DNA from: Piscibacillus salipiscarius JCM 13188
GTDB lineage: Bacteria; Bacillota; Bacilli; Bacillales; Alkalibacillaceae
Assembly (NCBI RefSeq): GCF_001311865.1
Contig: NZ_BBCD01000004.1
Location: 1 to 64,000 of the forward strand
Reading direction: 5' to 3'
DNA: 64,000 nucleotides
Part shown: positions 27,665-37,347 of the stretch, piece by piece
Position numbering within the stretch: position 1 is the stretch's first letter
How the letters are laid out: each line of letters starts with the position of its first letter
Translations under genes and position numbers: made by a program
The notes under the pieces: generated by a model
What the model was told of the DNA's origin: nothing
Seen by the model: only the letters and a program-made list of their open reading frames with translations
Database searches by the model: none

Positions 27665-27696
27665 GCTTTCACGCTAACCAGGCGCAAAAGCTTCAA
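27665..27696 (-). terminator. Probable terminator of the tad operon
   Basis: On the minus strand AAGCTTTTGCGC pairs with GCGTGAAAGCTT (10 of 12 positions) around a seven-base loop. The T tail is weak, so confidence is moderate. Confidence 0.55.
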
Positions 27697-27704
27697 CTTA
27701 ATCC

Positions 27705-28628
27705 TTATTGATTTGCGAACATTTCAATGATCTGAATAATAGCTGGGCCCAATAACACGATAAAGATACACGGAAAAATGAACATTACGAGTGGAAAGAG
27801 CATTTTAATCGGAGCTTTCATCGCCTGCTCTTCTGCTCGCTGTTTTCGGCGCTGACGAATTTCTTCTGACTGAACTCGAAGTGTCTGCACCATCCCAACC
27901 CCTAATTGCTCAGCCTGAATAATACTTCCGATTAACAGCTTAAGGTCATCAACGTTAATCCTTTCACGGACACCGGATAGTGCTTCTTTTCTTGTTTTAC
28001 CTAGCTTTAATTCCTCTAAGCACCGAGTAAATTCAGTAAAAAGTACTCCTTTTTGTTTACCCACAACCTTACTGATCGCCGAATCAAAGCCCAATCCAGC
28101 TTCCATACTTACAGCTAATAAATCAATGAAATCGGGTAATTCTTTTACAGCCTGCGTTTGCCTTTTTGCTGTTTTCATTTTTAAATAGACGACCGGTAAG
28201 TAAAAAGCCATACCAAGCCCTAACAACACTAAAAATAACCCCCGTCCGAACGACACATTGCCTAATACAGACAACATACTGAACAATAACGGTAGGGAGA
28301 CAACCAAAATGAGCTGAGCGATTCGATATTCAAATGGTGCAAGCCCCATTGGGTTACCTGCACGCAGAAGCTTTAGTTCTAACTTCTCTTGTCTATCAGC
28401 CGGCATATTTCTTCGGAACTTACGTTTAAATTCCTTAAGCTTCGGCTCTACTAATCGCTTAAATAAAGGTTCACGTTTGTCCACTGGTTCATCTAATGAC
28501 GGAGTTGAACCATCGGCACCTAATATCATTGCTTTCCTCGAATGAACTTTTACACTTTTTTCCCTTCGGCTTAACAAGATGCCACCTATAATGAGCACAA
28601 TCATGATCAAATACAAGAAAGGAACCAT
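27705..28628 (-). CDS. tadC: Tad pilus inner-membrane platform protein TadC
   Basis: GspF-family platform protein, 307 residues, one of the two membrane subunits that couple the TadA ATPase to Flp pilin export. The T2SSF domain covers about residues 165-290 (ELPDFIDLLAVSMEAGLGFDSAISKV, and QAEQLGVGMVQTLRVQSEEIR), flanked by membrane segments at the N terminus, near 105-150 and at the C terminus. The frame is intact. It is the last gene of the operon, three bases after tadB. Confidence 0.93.
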   Translation of the reverse strand: MVPFLYLIMIVLIIGGILLSRREKSVKVHSRKAMILGADGSTPSLDEPVDKREPLFKRLVEPKLKEFKRKFRRNMPADRQEKLELKLLRAGNPMGLAPFEYRIAQLILVVSLPLLFSMLSVLGNVSFGRGLFLVLLGLGMAFYLPVVYLKMKTAKRQTQAVKELPDFIDLLAVSMEAGLGFDSAISKVVGKQKGVLFTEFTRCLEELKLGKTRKEALSGVRERINVDDLKLLIGSIIQAEQLGVGMVQTLRVQSEEIRQRRKQRAEEQAMKAPIKMLFPLVMFIFPCIFIVLLGPAIIQIIEMFANQ

Positions 28629-28631
28629 TCC

Positions 28632-29607
28632 TTACACCTCAATTGATGTTACTTTTTGAATTAAAACAAACCCAATAACCATTGATATACCTGCGACGAC
28701 TAACAGTCCAATCCCTACAGGATGTGTAAATAAAACCGTGATGTATTCAGGATTTATTAAAAATAACATCCCCGCTAAACCAATTGGTAATAGTCCAACA
28801 ACAACACCTGACATTTTACCTTGTGCCGTGAGTGTTTTAATTTGACCTTGGATTTTAATTCGCTCTCGAATCGTGAACACAATTTTTTCAAGAACCACAG
28901 CCAAATTCCCGCCGACTTGACGCTGAATGACAATGGCCTGAATCATGAGGTCTAAATCTTCACTTGGCACACGCTCTTTCATGCGATTGAGCGCTTCTTC
29001 AACTGATGAACCATACTGCATTTCTTTAATTAGTTGTTCCAGCTCTTCTTTTACTGGAGAAGGAGACTCATTCCGAACGTTTTGAATCGCCTGCGGAAAA
29101 CTAAACCCAGCCCGAAGTGCACTTACAATAGCTGAGATCATTTCTGCCAAGTGATCATTGAACTGACTAATACGTTTTTTCTTCTTATAATTCAATACAA
29201 ACTTTGGAAGCATTACACCAAAAATGGCCCCAACTAATATAAAAACAACGTGGCCAAATATCAGCTTAAACAGCCCTGCAAAGAACGCGACAGAGATCCA
29301 CTTAAACATGATGAGCTCTTCTGGTTTAATCGGAATACCGGCCTGTTTAAGTTCAAGTTCCAGCTTCTGGGTCCGATCTTGCTTTTGAAGCCGTTTTCTA
29401 ATTTTACTTTTTGTCAGGTTAAAATTAACCGCCATTTTGACTTTCTTTTTATGTTCGTCTGGTGGAGCTGGTTCTTCATCGTACAAATACTGCTTCATTC
29501 GCTCCTTCATCCGGCGATCTTTATAGAAAAAATTTAGTTAATAGTGCAAGGAAAAACAACGTAGAAGTGAGCAACACACCGAGCCACATTAGTAAATTGA
29601 TGCTCAT
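28632..29607 (-). CDS. tadB: Tad pilus inner-membrane platform protein TadB (one frame break)
   Basis: Second GspF-family platform protein. The main part shows LAEMISAIVSALRAGFSFPQAIQNV and QVGGNLAVVLEKIVFTIRERIKI, the T2SSF repeats, plus C-terminal membrane segments. The N terminus begins at the ATG overlapping the tadA stop (TAAATGAGC) and reads MSINLLMWLGVLL; one base is gained or lost near 29527 before DRRMKERMKQY. Restored length is about 325 residues. Confidence 0.9.
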
Positions 29608-31030
29608 TTAGCTCCACTCCTCTTCCTTTACAAACACATTTGTTGGAATATGAATATTCGCTTGTTCAAATCGGTCGATAAACTTAGGTCTAACCCCCGT
29701 TGGAACAAGCGCTCCTTGAATCTTCCCGTTAGAATCTATTCCTGTCTGTTCAAACTCAAATATATCCTGAAGGACAATGACGTCCCCTTCCATTCCTTGT
29801 ACTTCCGTAATTTTCACGATTTTACGCGATCCGTCTTTTAATCTTGATTGCTGAATGATAAGGTCAATAGCACCTGAGATCTGATCGCGAATCGCCTTTA
29901 TCGGGAGCTCTACTCCTGCAAGTAACACCATTGTCTCTAAACGAGATAACATATCGCGAGGACTATTCGAGTGGCCTGTCGCAAGCGAGCCATCGTGCCC
30001 TGTATTCATGGCTTGTAACATATCTAGCGCCTCTGCACCACGCACCTCACCAATCACTATGCGGTCAGGTCTCATACGAAGGGAGTTACGTACCAAATCC
30101 CTTATACTAATGGCCCCTTGACCTTCTAAGTTGGGTGGCCTAGATTCAAGCGACACGACATGATCCTGCCCGAGCTGTAGTTCAGCTGCATCCTCAATGG
30201 TTACGATCCGTTCATCATTCGGAATAAATTCGATAAAACATTTAGTGTAGTCGTTTTACCAGAGCCGGTTCCGCCACTGACAAAACATTCAACCTTGCTT
30301 TAACACAAGCATCTATAAACGTTGCCATTTCATGGGTTAACGTTCCAAAACTCACTAAATCGTTTATCGTAAAAGGGTCCGCAGCAAACTTACGAATCGT
30401 TAAGGTAGGTCCATTTAATGCGAGCGGTGGAATAATCGCATTTACACGCGAGCCATCTGGAAGTCTAGCATCTACCATTGGACTACTTTCGTCAATTCGC
30501 CTTCCTAACGGAGCGACAATTTTTTCAATGACATGAAGTACATGCTCATCATCACGAAAAGATAAATCTGTTAGCTCTAATCTGCCTTTGCGCTCACAAT
30601 AGATTTGATCAGGTCCATTCACCATGACTTCCGAAACATCTTCATCCTCTAATAAAGGATTAATGGAACCATATCCCGTTAAGTCATTAACCAGCTCCTC
30701 AACGACTCGTTTTCTGTCAACGGTTCGATAATCATCTTTCTCCTTGATTAATTCGACGGCCAGTTCTTCAACAACAGGCACAATCTCTTCTTTTGGCTGA
30801 TCACCTTTTATTTCTTTTAAGATCTCTTTATGTAATGTTTGTTTGAATGCCCGGTCTTTTTCATCTAATACTGGACGAGCCTTCACAACCTGCTTTGGCT
30901 TCATTTCTTGTTTAGTTTTGTCAGATGATTGTGGCTGTGCTTCATCTTTCGAAACAGAACCTTCCTGATGAACAGCTTTATTGGGTTGTTGTGGCTGCTC
31001 TTGATTTTTTAAACGTTCTAATAAACTCAT
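29608..31030 (-). CDS. tadA: Tad pilus assembly ATPase TadA/CpaF (two frame breaks)
   Basis: Hexameric secretion ATPase powering Flp pilus assembly. About 130 variable Pro/Gln-rich residues precede the conserved core: [19 protein letters not shown], Walker [13 protein letters not shown] (recovered by closing a break near 30285), [13 protein letters not shown] (second break near 30243), Walker B region [35 protein letters not shown]. Restored length is about 474 residues, normal for CpaF. It sits between tadZ and tadB as in other tad loci. Confidence 0.93.
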
Positions 31031-31056
31031 ATCAAAGCCCCCAGTGAACTTCTATA

Positions 31057-31845
31057 TTAGAAAAACATTCTGGAGATTAATGAATGTTTCTTTTTACTTG
31101 GTTTTGATTCCACTTGATCATCAACAATGGATTGAGCTAACTTAAAAATCTTTTTAGCTAAATCTGATTTTGAATGACTGATGACTGCCGGATCTCCTAA
31201 ATTCAGTGACTGCATCGCAACTTTATTGTTATTAGGTATGTCATGGAGTTTATCAGCTCTTAGCATACCTGGTATTTCTTCGGCTTTTATCAAACTATCA
31301 AGCCCATGCCGATTAAGAAGCACGTCAAGCTTTTCGTTCATTTGAAGCTGATGAATGGTCTCAATTAACCTTTTCGTATTTTTTAACGATGCTACCTCAG
31401 GTGTTGTCACTGCCAAAATCTGATCAGCAACATCCATAAAATCTATAGCCGAATCATCTATTCCATGTCCACCATCAATGACAATGTAGTCAAATCGTTC
31501 TTTAAGCAAATTAAGTGTGTTCTTAATAAACTCACCATCGATTAACTCAGCGTACTCTGGCCGCTCCGGAGCAGATAAAACGTATACGCCGCTTTTATGT
31601 TCTACTAAATAATTAGTGATATTGTGTGAATCTAAGCGATCTTGTTCATCTAATAGGTCTTTCATTGTTAAAGTTGGTTGAAGGTCCATAGCCATCCCCA
31701 CATCTCCAAATTGGAGATCGCCATCAATCAGTACAACGTCCTTATTTTTCTTGCTTAATGCGATTGCTAAATTTACAGCTAAAAATGTTTTCCCTACGCC
31801 GCCTTTGCCACTGCATAGAGTTATGATTTGAATCATATCTGCCAT
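31057..31845 (-). CDS. tadZ: TadZ/CpaE-type ParA-like ATPase
   Basis: MinD/ParA-family ATPase thought to localise the pilus machine. Deviant Walker A SGKGGVGKTFLAVNLA at about residue 11, DGDLQFGDVGMAMDL, VIDGGHGIDDSAIDF. It lacks the N-terminal receiver-like domain of CpaE. The C terminus KKKHSLISRMFF is a short basic-hydrophobic tail that could bind membrane, as in MinD. The ATG at 31845 is chosen because GGGGAGGAG lies before it; the ORF continues upstream without support. Confidence 0.9.
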   Translation of the reverse strand: MADMIQIITLCSGKGGVGKTFLAVNLAIALSKKNKDVVLIDGDLQFGDVGMAMDLQPTLTMKDLLDEQDRLDSHNITNYLVEHKSGVYVLSAPERPEYAELIDGEFIKNTLNLLKERFDYIVIDGGHGIDDSAIDFMDVADQILAVTTPEVASLKNTKRLIETIHQLQMNEKLDVLLNRHGLDSLIKAEEIPGMLRADKLHDIPNNNKVAMQSLNLGDPAVISHSKSDLAKKIFKLAQSIVDDQVESKPSKKKHSLISRMFF

Positions 31846-31865
31846 GTTTCTCCTCCCCAATAACC

Positions 31866-32575
31866 TTACTCTTCGCCTTCTGTTATTTTAGAATGAAGCG
31901 TTAAATGAATCGCACCCTGTTCAGCTGCATTGACCAAGGCAACTGAATCATCAGGCATTAGCTCTAAAGTCACCTGACTATACTCTGCCACTTCGGTTCC
32001 ATCATCTAGCGTCGTCATTCGTTTCCCAACAGACAACACACGAATATTTTCTAGTAGTAAAACAGATTCCATTTGATCAAGAAGATTCTTAGATTCCCCA
32101 TTTAATTTCTTATTTTTGTCTCATCTTTAGTTTCATATGTAAAAATAACATCGACGTAATCTTCTGGTTGAATCAAATTCGAAACAGACCTCACAATATC
32201 TACACCAATAGAGACAGCCCGGTGCCCGTCTGTTACTTTTCGGGATACCCGTGCCTTCTCTTCCTGACTAGATTTTAGCCGATGAGATAACAAAAGCTCA
32301 CCCGTCACCATATCGGCTGTCGCAAACTTTCCTTTAACTTCTTCTAAGGATTTGATTGCGGACGGATGAACCTGATCTTTTGGTAGCGTTTGAAATTGTA
32401 GGTCCTCTTCTGTTATTTTTTGATTTTCTTCAATATCCTGCGCTAGAGTAACGACATCAACCATTGGTGCTTCCTCAGTTGGTTCTGGCGTCTCAGATTG
32501 ACTTGAATAGAAAAAAATGGCTGTTGTAAAAACTCCCATTAAAATCGCTAATAAAAATAATAATTTCGATTGCAT
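31866..32575 (-). CDS. cpaB: Pilus assembly protein CpaB/RcpC (one frame break)
   Basis: N-terminal membrane anchor (SKLLFLLAILMGVFTTAIFF) followed by a SAF domain (VDVVTLAQDIEENQKITEEDLQFQTLP; GELLLSHRL) and the RcpC-type second domain. The first frame stops at 32102; shifting one base near 32108 gives KKLNGESKNLLDQMESVLLLENIRVLSVGKR and a stop at 31866. The ATG at 32575 has AGGTGA five bases upstream. In diderms it helps the secretin; here no secretin exists, so it probably acts at the wall. Confidence 0.88.
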
Positions 32576-32589
32576 TAAACTCACCTTAC

Positions 32590-33484
32590 CTACTCTGTCA
32601 GACGTACGATGAATGCCCCACGTTCTGCTGCTTCATCTAGTTCAAAGCCTTGACCCGTTCGCTTAATAAACTCACCTTTAATCTCTTTTTCATTCCCATC
32701 CATCGGTTCTGTTAAATAAAAGTAAGCGAAACCTCTGATTTCTACTTCCTTCATTTGATTTTGGTCATGATTATGAGGTTTGTAAACGGGTATAAGTAAC
32801 ACTCTTGGACAATCTCGCTCATACATGTTGTCACAACTATTAATTAAAATATCTGTTGCGTTCTTCGTTTTACCGGCAATATTACCTGTCTCTGTTTCGA
32901 CAATATCACCAACTTTTAATTCTTGATCAAAACCGTGAATTAACGTTTGTTCGTAGGTTTTAGCCCCGCCCCCTGCGAGTGCTAAAAACACCGAAGTTAC
33001 CTGTGTCGACTTCTTCTTCATCCACTTTCAAGGTGTATTCTTGCCCATACACAAGTTCAATGGACTCATCAATTCCAAGCGGAGCTGCCCCCATTGCCCG
33101 GCCCATTACACCAATTCTCGCTGTAGCTTTAACGTTTATATCTACGTTGTCGATTCCAAATAACTTCATGAACGTAAGCTCTGTTGGTTTCGTTAATCGA
33201 ACTGTAACACGCTTATCTTTTACTACCACTGTATCTTGTAACGAACTTAGTTCTTCGTGATGTGTCAACGTCTCCTCGACAATTCCTTCTACAACCGTTT
33301 CATCTCTTGTCAGCTCTTGTCCTCCCGATAATGCAGCTGCATTTGCCGCCTTCTGGAGATGAGCATGTGTTGAATATAAAAGGCCACCATCGACAACGAG
33401 TCCAGTTAGCGCAAGCAATCCTGTAAACGCTAAGGCGACTAATAACGTGGCGCCACCTTTTTCACTTTTCCAAAACTGAAACAT
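32590..33484 (-). CDS. TadG-like pilus assembly protein (one frame break)
   Basis: Starts with the TadG/Tad_1 N-terminal block: a Phe/Trp-rich lead, EKGGATLLVALAFTGLLALTGLVVDGGLLYSTHAHLQKAANAAALSG, a prepilin-like membrane segment with the AALSG motif of the family. The rest is an extracytoplasmic domain with beta-rich sequence. Removing one T near 32993 joins VDTGNFGV to LALAGGGAKTYEQT; total about 298 residues. Likely a minor pseudopilin or wall-exposed assembly factor. It lies between tadE and cpaB. Confidence 0.82.
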
Positions 33485-33499
33485 TTCGCCGCCTCCTCA

Positions 33500-33883
33500 T
33501 CACTCAACCCTAATCGTTGAGTCGGCTGTTAGTTCTATAGAATCTCCAAACACCTCTTCGGCAAATGGTGTAATGGGTTCAACTGGATACGTTAAGGTGA
33601 CCGTTACATACTCACCAGACTGCCGCTCAGCTTCTGCTGGAGTAACGGTGATCGTAAGTAAATCAGTATCTCCTGTTTCAAAATGCCCCTTCGCAAAATC
33701 AATAATTTCTTCATCTGTATAGCCAAAACCGCCAAGTCTGACTGATTCTTGAGCAGTGAAATGGAGGCCCGAATAAGAATACATCATCCTGCCGACATCA
33801 AATATGCCGACTAACATTAATATTAACAATGGGATGATCAGAGAAAACTCTACAATAGACTGACCATTTTCATTGCGCAACAT
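33500..33883 (-). CDS. tadE: TadE-family pseudopilin
   Basis: A 127-residue minor pilin. The N terminus NENGQSIVEFSLIIPLLILMLVGIFDVGRMMY is the TadE processing and membrane segment (cleavage predicted after the Gly, with Glu at +5). It would be processed by the TadV peptidase encoded just upstream. The frame is intact and two bases separate it from tadV. Confidence 0.92.
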   Translation of the reverse strand: MLRNENGQSIVEFSLIIPLLILMLVGIFDVGRMMYSYSGLHFTAQESVRLGGFGYTDEEIIDFAKGHFETGDTDLLTITVTPAEAERQSGEYVTVTLTYPVEPITPFAEEVFGDSIELTADSTIRVE

Positions 33884-33884
33884 A

Positions 33885-34394
33885 TTACATCACCACTCCA
33901 TTCAATAAGAACGATAAACAAGCGCCACCGACAATTGCGACCCCATATGGAAAAGTTCTTTTCATGGAGTCACGATCTGGCATCAATAATTGAATTCCAT
34001 ATCTCATGCTAGAAAGGGCGTAATAGAGTTTTTTAAAGATTCCTTTTTGAAACAAAATAATTGCAATGCCAATGATTCCTCCAATAAGCGCCATATAAAA
34101 AGCCGTAAGTAGCACAAATCCAGGACCTTTTATAGCACCAATAACCGCGAGTAACTTTACATCACCAGCACCCATTCCACCCATCAGATATGGAATTAAT
34201 AGAAGCCCAAATCCTAAGAAAAAACCTAGGAAAAAGCTTTTCACACCATCAATTCCAAATAACAAAGGTTGCAGGAGGAGAGCAAGGAAGAACGCCGGAA
34301 ATAATACTTTGTTGTAAATTTTCCTGTGCTTAAGATCAGTGATAAGACAAATAAATAAGACCGTAAATAATAGTAGATTTAATATCCATTCCAT
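33885..34394 (-). CDS. tadV: Type IV prepilin peptidase TadV/CpaA
   Basis: A24-family aspartic membrane protease, 169 residues, that cleaves Flp pilin and pseudopilins. The two catalytic Asp motifs are seen: ITDLKHRKIYN near residue 20 and GGMGAGDVKLLA (GxGD) near residue 75, among six membrane segments. The short form without methylase domain is typical of Tad systems. The frame is intact. Confidence 0.94.
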   Translation of the reverse strand: MEWILNLLLFTVLFICLITDLKHRKIYNKVLFPAFFLALLLQPLLFGIDGVKSFFLGFFLGFGLLLIPYLMGGMGAGDVKLLAVIGAIKGPGFVLLTAFYMALIGGIIGIAIILFQKGIFKKLYYALSSMRYGIQLLMPDRDSMKRTFPYGVAIVGGACLSFLLNGVVM

Positions 34395-34427
34395 TGCTCG
34401 GGGCCTCCTTTCCTTTAAATTTAATCA

Positions 34428-34616
34428 TTAGGTAGTAGGTTCTGTTGGCTTTGTTTGGAAGCTAGTAATAACATCATTAAATACTTTCATAATTTCTTCA
34501 CCAAATGTAACTAATACTCCAACAACTCCAACAGCAATAACACCTAATACTAAGGCATACTCTGCCATACCTTGTCCTTCTTCTTCGCGAATCATATTTA
34601 AGAAAAGTTCTTTCAT
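34428..34616 (-). CDS. flp: Flp-family major pilin
   Basis: A 62-residue class IVb prepilin: a short charged leader (MKELFLNMIREEEG) cut before QGMAEYALVLGVIAVGVVG, with Glu at +5 and Tyr at +6 of the mature protein, the Flp signature. The C-terminal tail is Thr/Pro-rich. AAAGGAGAGAG precedes the ATG. It is the only Flp copy seen; its product would form the fibre assembled by the downstream machine. Confidence 0.94.
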   Translation of the reverse strand: MKELFLNMIREEEGQGMAEYALVLGVIAVGVVGVLVTFGEEIMKVFNDVITSFQTKPTEPTT

Positions 34617-34631
34617 TACAACTCTCTCCTT

Positions 34632-34983
34632 TTAATTTTTATTTTCTATTTCTAAATAGTGACCGATTTGAATATTGGTACGCGACACGGTACCAGTGGG
34701 GAGTTCTAGTACCGAGTGCGCACCTTTTTTCCGTCTTCCGAACTTACCTGGAGGTAGATTTTCGTCGATATCGACTACGACTAAATCTTTCGTTAAATAC
34801 ACAACATCAATGGGGGTAACGCATAAAATGTGTGTGTACCGATTGACAGGGTAAAATATGCAACCCGCAACCTGAGGCTAGCTCATCTGTAAACATTAAT
34901 CCTTTAAGTCTTTTACTAAATGAGTAAGCTGGTCTAATATGACGTGCCACTTCTGCATCTGTACTCAGGTTGCGTAGGATCAC
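34632..34983 (-). CDS. DUF192 protein, first gene of tad operon (one frame break)
   Basis: About 116 residues of the DUF192 family: LSKRLKGLMF-like entry (FSKRLKGLMFTDELASGCGLHILPCQSVHTHFMRYPIDVVYL) and a C-terminal VLELPTG block. An extra C in the C run near 34815 breaks the frame. GTG at 34983 has GGAGGTGA upstream. Function of DUF192 is unknown; its place directly behind the c-di-GMP riboswitch and before flp ties it to pilus production. There is no signal peptide. Confidence 0.82.
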
Positions 34984-35010
34984 GTTTGTCACCTCCATCC
35001 AAATTAAATT

Positions 35011-35037
35011 ACCCCGCCATTACCGAATGACGGGGGT
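35011..35037 (-). terminator. Hairpin of the c-di-GMP riboswitch expression platform
   Basis: On the minus strand CCCCGTCATT pairs with AATGGCGGGG around CGGT, between the aptamer and the DUF192 start, followed by AATTTAATTT. The T tail is weak, so it may be a conditional terminator or, less likely, a structure controlling translation. Confidence 0.65.
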
Positions 35038-35126
35038 TCATTGTAAGGTAGGAGCAATGGATGACCTACATAACCGGTCACTTGTTAAATAGGACGCCCA
35101 TACTGCTAACTTACATCCCTGATCTT

Positions 35127-35218
35127 TCGGTAGCTGGCTGGCATTGTGCTCAAAATGCACAGAAGCCCCTGTAGCTTTGCGTCACTGGTTTTCACCAGTT
35201 TTGCCTTTATCGAGATTA
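35127..35218 (-). ncRNA. c-di-GMP-I (GEMM) riboswitch
   Basis: Minus strand reads GATAAAGGCAAA, then CTGGT-GAAA-ACCAG (P2 with GNRA tetraloop), GACGCAAAGCTACAGGG, a P3 hairpin with GTGC...GCAC, and GCCAGCCAGCTACCG. These are the conserved blocks of the GEMM-I aptamer in the right order and spacing. An outer P1 (CCTAATCT with AGATCAGG, one mismatch) closes it. It lies in the leader of the tad pilus operon. Confidence 0.94.
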
Positions 35219-35261
35219 GGTCATTTTAGATTTCTGACTAATCTCTTAACGACATATTAAT

Positions 35262-35290
35262 TCATAACGAGATTCATAGAAATCCGTCAA
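35262..35290 (-). promoter_or_regulatory. Candidate promoter of riboswitch-tad operon
   Basis: On the minus strand TTGACG (35285-35290) and TTATGA (35262-35267) are separated by 17 bp and lie about 45 bp upstream of the aptamer. The -10 match is imperfect. Confidence 0.5.
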
Positions 35291-35557
35291 ATAAACTATA
35301 AAATTGTCGATTCACTTCCAATTTATGATTGGTCCTAGATTTTATTTGGGACTATATGTTATGTCTTTTTCCAGTCAGAATGTCGTAATTTGTCGAATGA
35401 TGGTAATTATAGTTATTACATTAGGTCATAATACCTCAGCTTTATTATTACGAAATTTTTTTCATTTTTGTCGGTTATTTTACAAAATAGTTCAAAAGTA
35501 TTACTTATAAATGTAAAAAGTGTTATTCTCAGCAACTAATTGAAGTAGGAAGATAGG
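35291..35557. other. AT-rich intergenic region
   Basis: Divergent gap between the tad leader and the downstream membrane-protein gene. It is AT-rich and has no convincing ORF, repeat array or structured RNA that I could recognise; it should hold the promoter of the plus-strand gene. Confidence 0.5.
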
Positions 35558-36956
35558 ATGGATTTTGTTAAGATTAGGAGGGATAATGCTTTAAGAAAGC
35601 GTGATATCATGAACCGATTATTATTTTATCTATATACAAGCTATGCACTACTATTTATCTTAAATCTATTCATTGCTTGGGATGGGATCTTAACGATTCA
35701 AGGGGTTATTGGTGTATTGGCTTTAATCTTTTCTATTAGAGGGGCGAACCGTACCTACCAATCTATTGGAATCGTTTTTTTAATTATTGCTCTTGCTCTC
35801 ATGGTTACATATGACCTGCCATTTCAAGATCTAGCAACTTATTTTACTTCAATGGCATTACTATTAACATTATTATATTTTATTCCGTTCATTAACCATT
35901 ACATGATCGTTGGAGGTTATGAACAGTCACTTTTTAATTTACTTCAAAAAATACACCTAATTTAGGGAAGTTTTATGTAAAGTCATACCTGACAAGTTAT
36001 ACATTAACCTTATTTATTTTTATTTCAACCATTCCATTAGTTTATTCGCTGGTTAAAGAGAAGACTGCGCATTTATCCAGTCAGGTGACCCACCAATTTG
36101 CAACGCGAGCTATTTTAAGGCCCTTTGCAGCAGCTAATACGTGGAGTCCTATTGAAGTCTACATCGCAATGGTTGTCGCCTTTACAGGTTCATCTTACTT
36201 AATCTTACTGCCCGTTTATTTGCATTTTCAATCACTATGCTGCTGATTGATGCATCACTCGGCTATATGAAGTTCAAGCACATCACATTTGATGGGCCTG
36301 ATGAAGACCAAGAAGACCTGCATGTGAATAGACGCCACCTTACATCACTTGCTGGATTTTTGATTTTATTTATTTTAGTAGCAGCGGGAGTGCATTTATT
36401 ATCGGGGTTAGACTTCTTTGAATCTATTATATTAATTATTATTCCGTACACATTTTTATGGGCATACGCTACTAAAAAACAACGAACATTTATGCGTTAT
36501 ACACAAAAGGTTTGGGGCGATCACATTTGGACGATGCAAAATTTCATGGTGCTCCTGCTTCCAATTGGACTATTTAATGAGATTATTAGCCAAACCCCCA
36601 TATTAGATGCTGCAATGACATCTTTCGCATGGCTTGAACAAACACCACTTCTGTTATTTATATTTATCCAGTTAAGCTCCATGGTGCTTGCATTCGTCGG
36701 GTTCCATCCGCTAGTCACTTTGAGCTTACAAGGGTTATTCGTCACACCATTTTTAGATACGATTAGCCCACTCAGTATCTCAGTTGTGATGATTGTATCC
36801 GTCATCGCTAATGATATGACCGGTACATTTAATATTCCTATTACAATGCTCAATCAATACTTTAAACGTAACCCATATCAACTGACGCTTTGGAACATTG
36901 GTTACGCCTTAACATTTGGTGGTGTAGGCGTACTCATTGCTTGGCTGCTTTTATGA
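35558..36956 (+). CDS. Polytopic membrane protein, transporter-like (two frame breaks)
   Basis: About 466 residues with ten or more hydrophobic segments after closing breaks near 35945 and 36205. The C-terminal part (FVGFHPLVTLSLQG, VIANDMTGTFNIPITMLNQYF, LWNIGYALTFGGVG) has the feel of an ion-transporter-superfamily protein with paired hairpin loops, but I do not recognise a family. GGAAGATAGG precedes the ATG. It is a single gene divergent from the tad operon and ends in a bidirectional terminator shared with the next gene. Confidence 0.65.
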
Positions 36957-36963
36957 ACTTCAC

Positions 36964-36998
36964 AAAAATAGCCACCAAACGCTTGGTGGCTATTTTTC
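36964..36998. terminator. Bidirectional terminator
   Basis: AAAATAGCCACCAA / TTGGTGGCTATTTTT, a 14-bp stem with an ACGC loop and A and T tracts on either side. It serves both the membrane-protein gene and the convergent dehydratase gene, whose stop it contains. Confidence 0.9.
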
Positions 36999-37285
36999 CT
37001 GTTCGTTATACAATTTATCAAAATGGTGAACCATCTCAAAGTCTAGGTCCGTCATCCGCGCATTGACCATGATGAAATTTTAAGTGTAACAACCTTATAG
37101 TCAATCGCAATGTTCGGGTGGTGGTTCTTGCCTTCAGCATATTCAGCCACTTTTCGGACAAACTCAATTCCGTTTAAATAATCCTTAAACTTATAGCGGC
37201 GGCGAACCCAAATGTCATCTACTAACTTCCAGTCAGGAAGCTGATCGAGTTCTTGCTTGATTTGTTCATCAGTTAACTTTTCCAT
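36990..37285 (-). CDS. 4a-hydroxytetrahydrobiopterin dehydratase (PCD/PhhB; one frame break)
   Basis: Pterin-4a-carbinolamine dehydratase, about 98 residues: DYLNGIEFVRKVAEYAEGKNHHPNIAIDYKVVTLKI contains the catalytic EGKNHHPN motif. The frame is lost near 37058; restoring one T gives MRGLTDLDFEMVHHFDKLYNEQEK and a stop at 36990. Three ATGs in a row follow AGGAGGTGG; the third (37285) has the best spacing. No aromatic hydroxylase is in the window, so its partner is elsewhere; some PCD proteins have moonlighting roles. Confidence 0.88.
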
Positions 37286-37347
37286 CATCATCCACCTCCT
37301 ACTAAGAGTTTTCCCTACTCTATATTATTAAAACTGTCCCGCTATAA

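Noticed and set aside
35304..35510. 68-codon plus-strand ORF in the gap before the membrane-protein gene
   Set aside because: No ribosome site, odd composition rich in Phe, Tyr and Val from AT-rich DNA, and no recognisable family.
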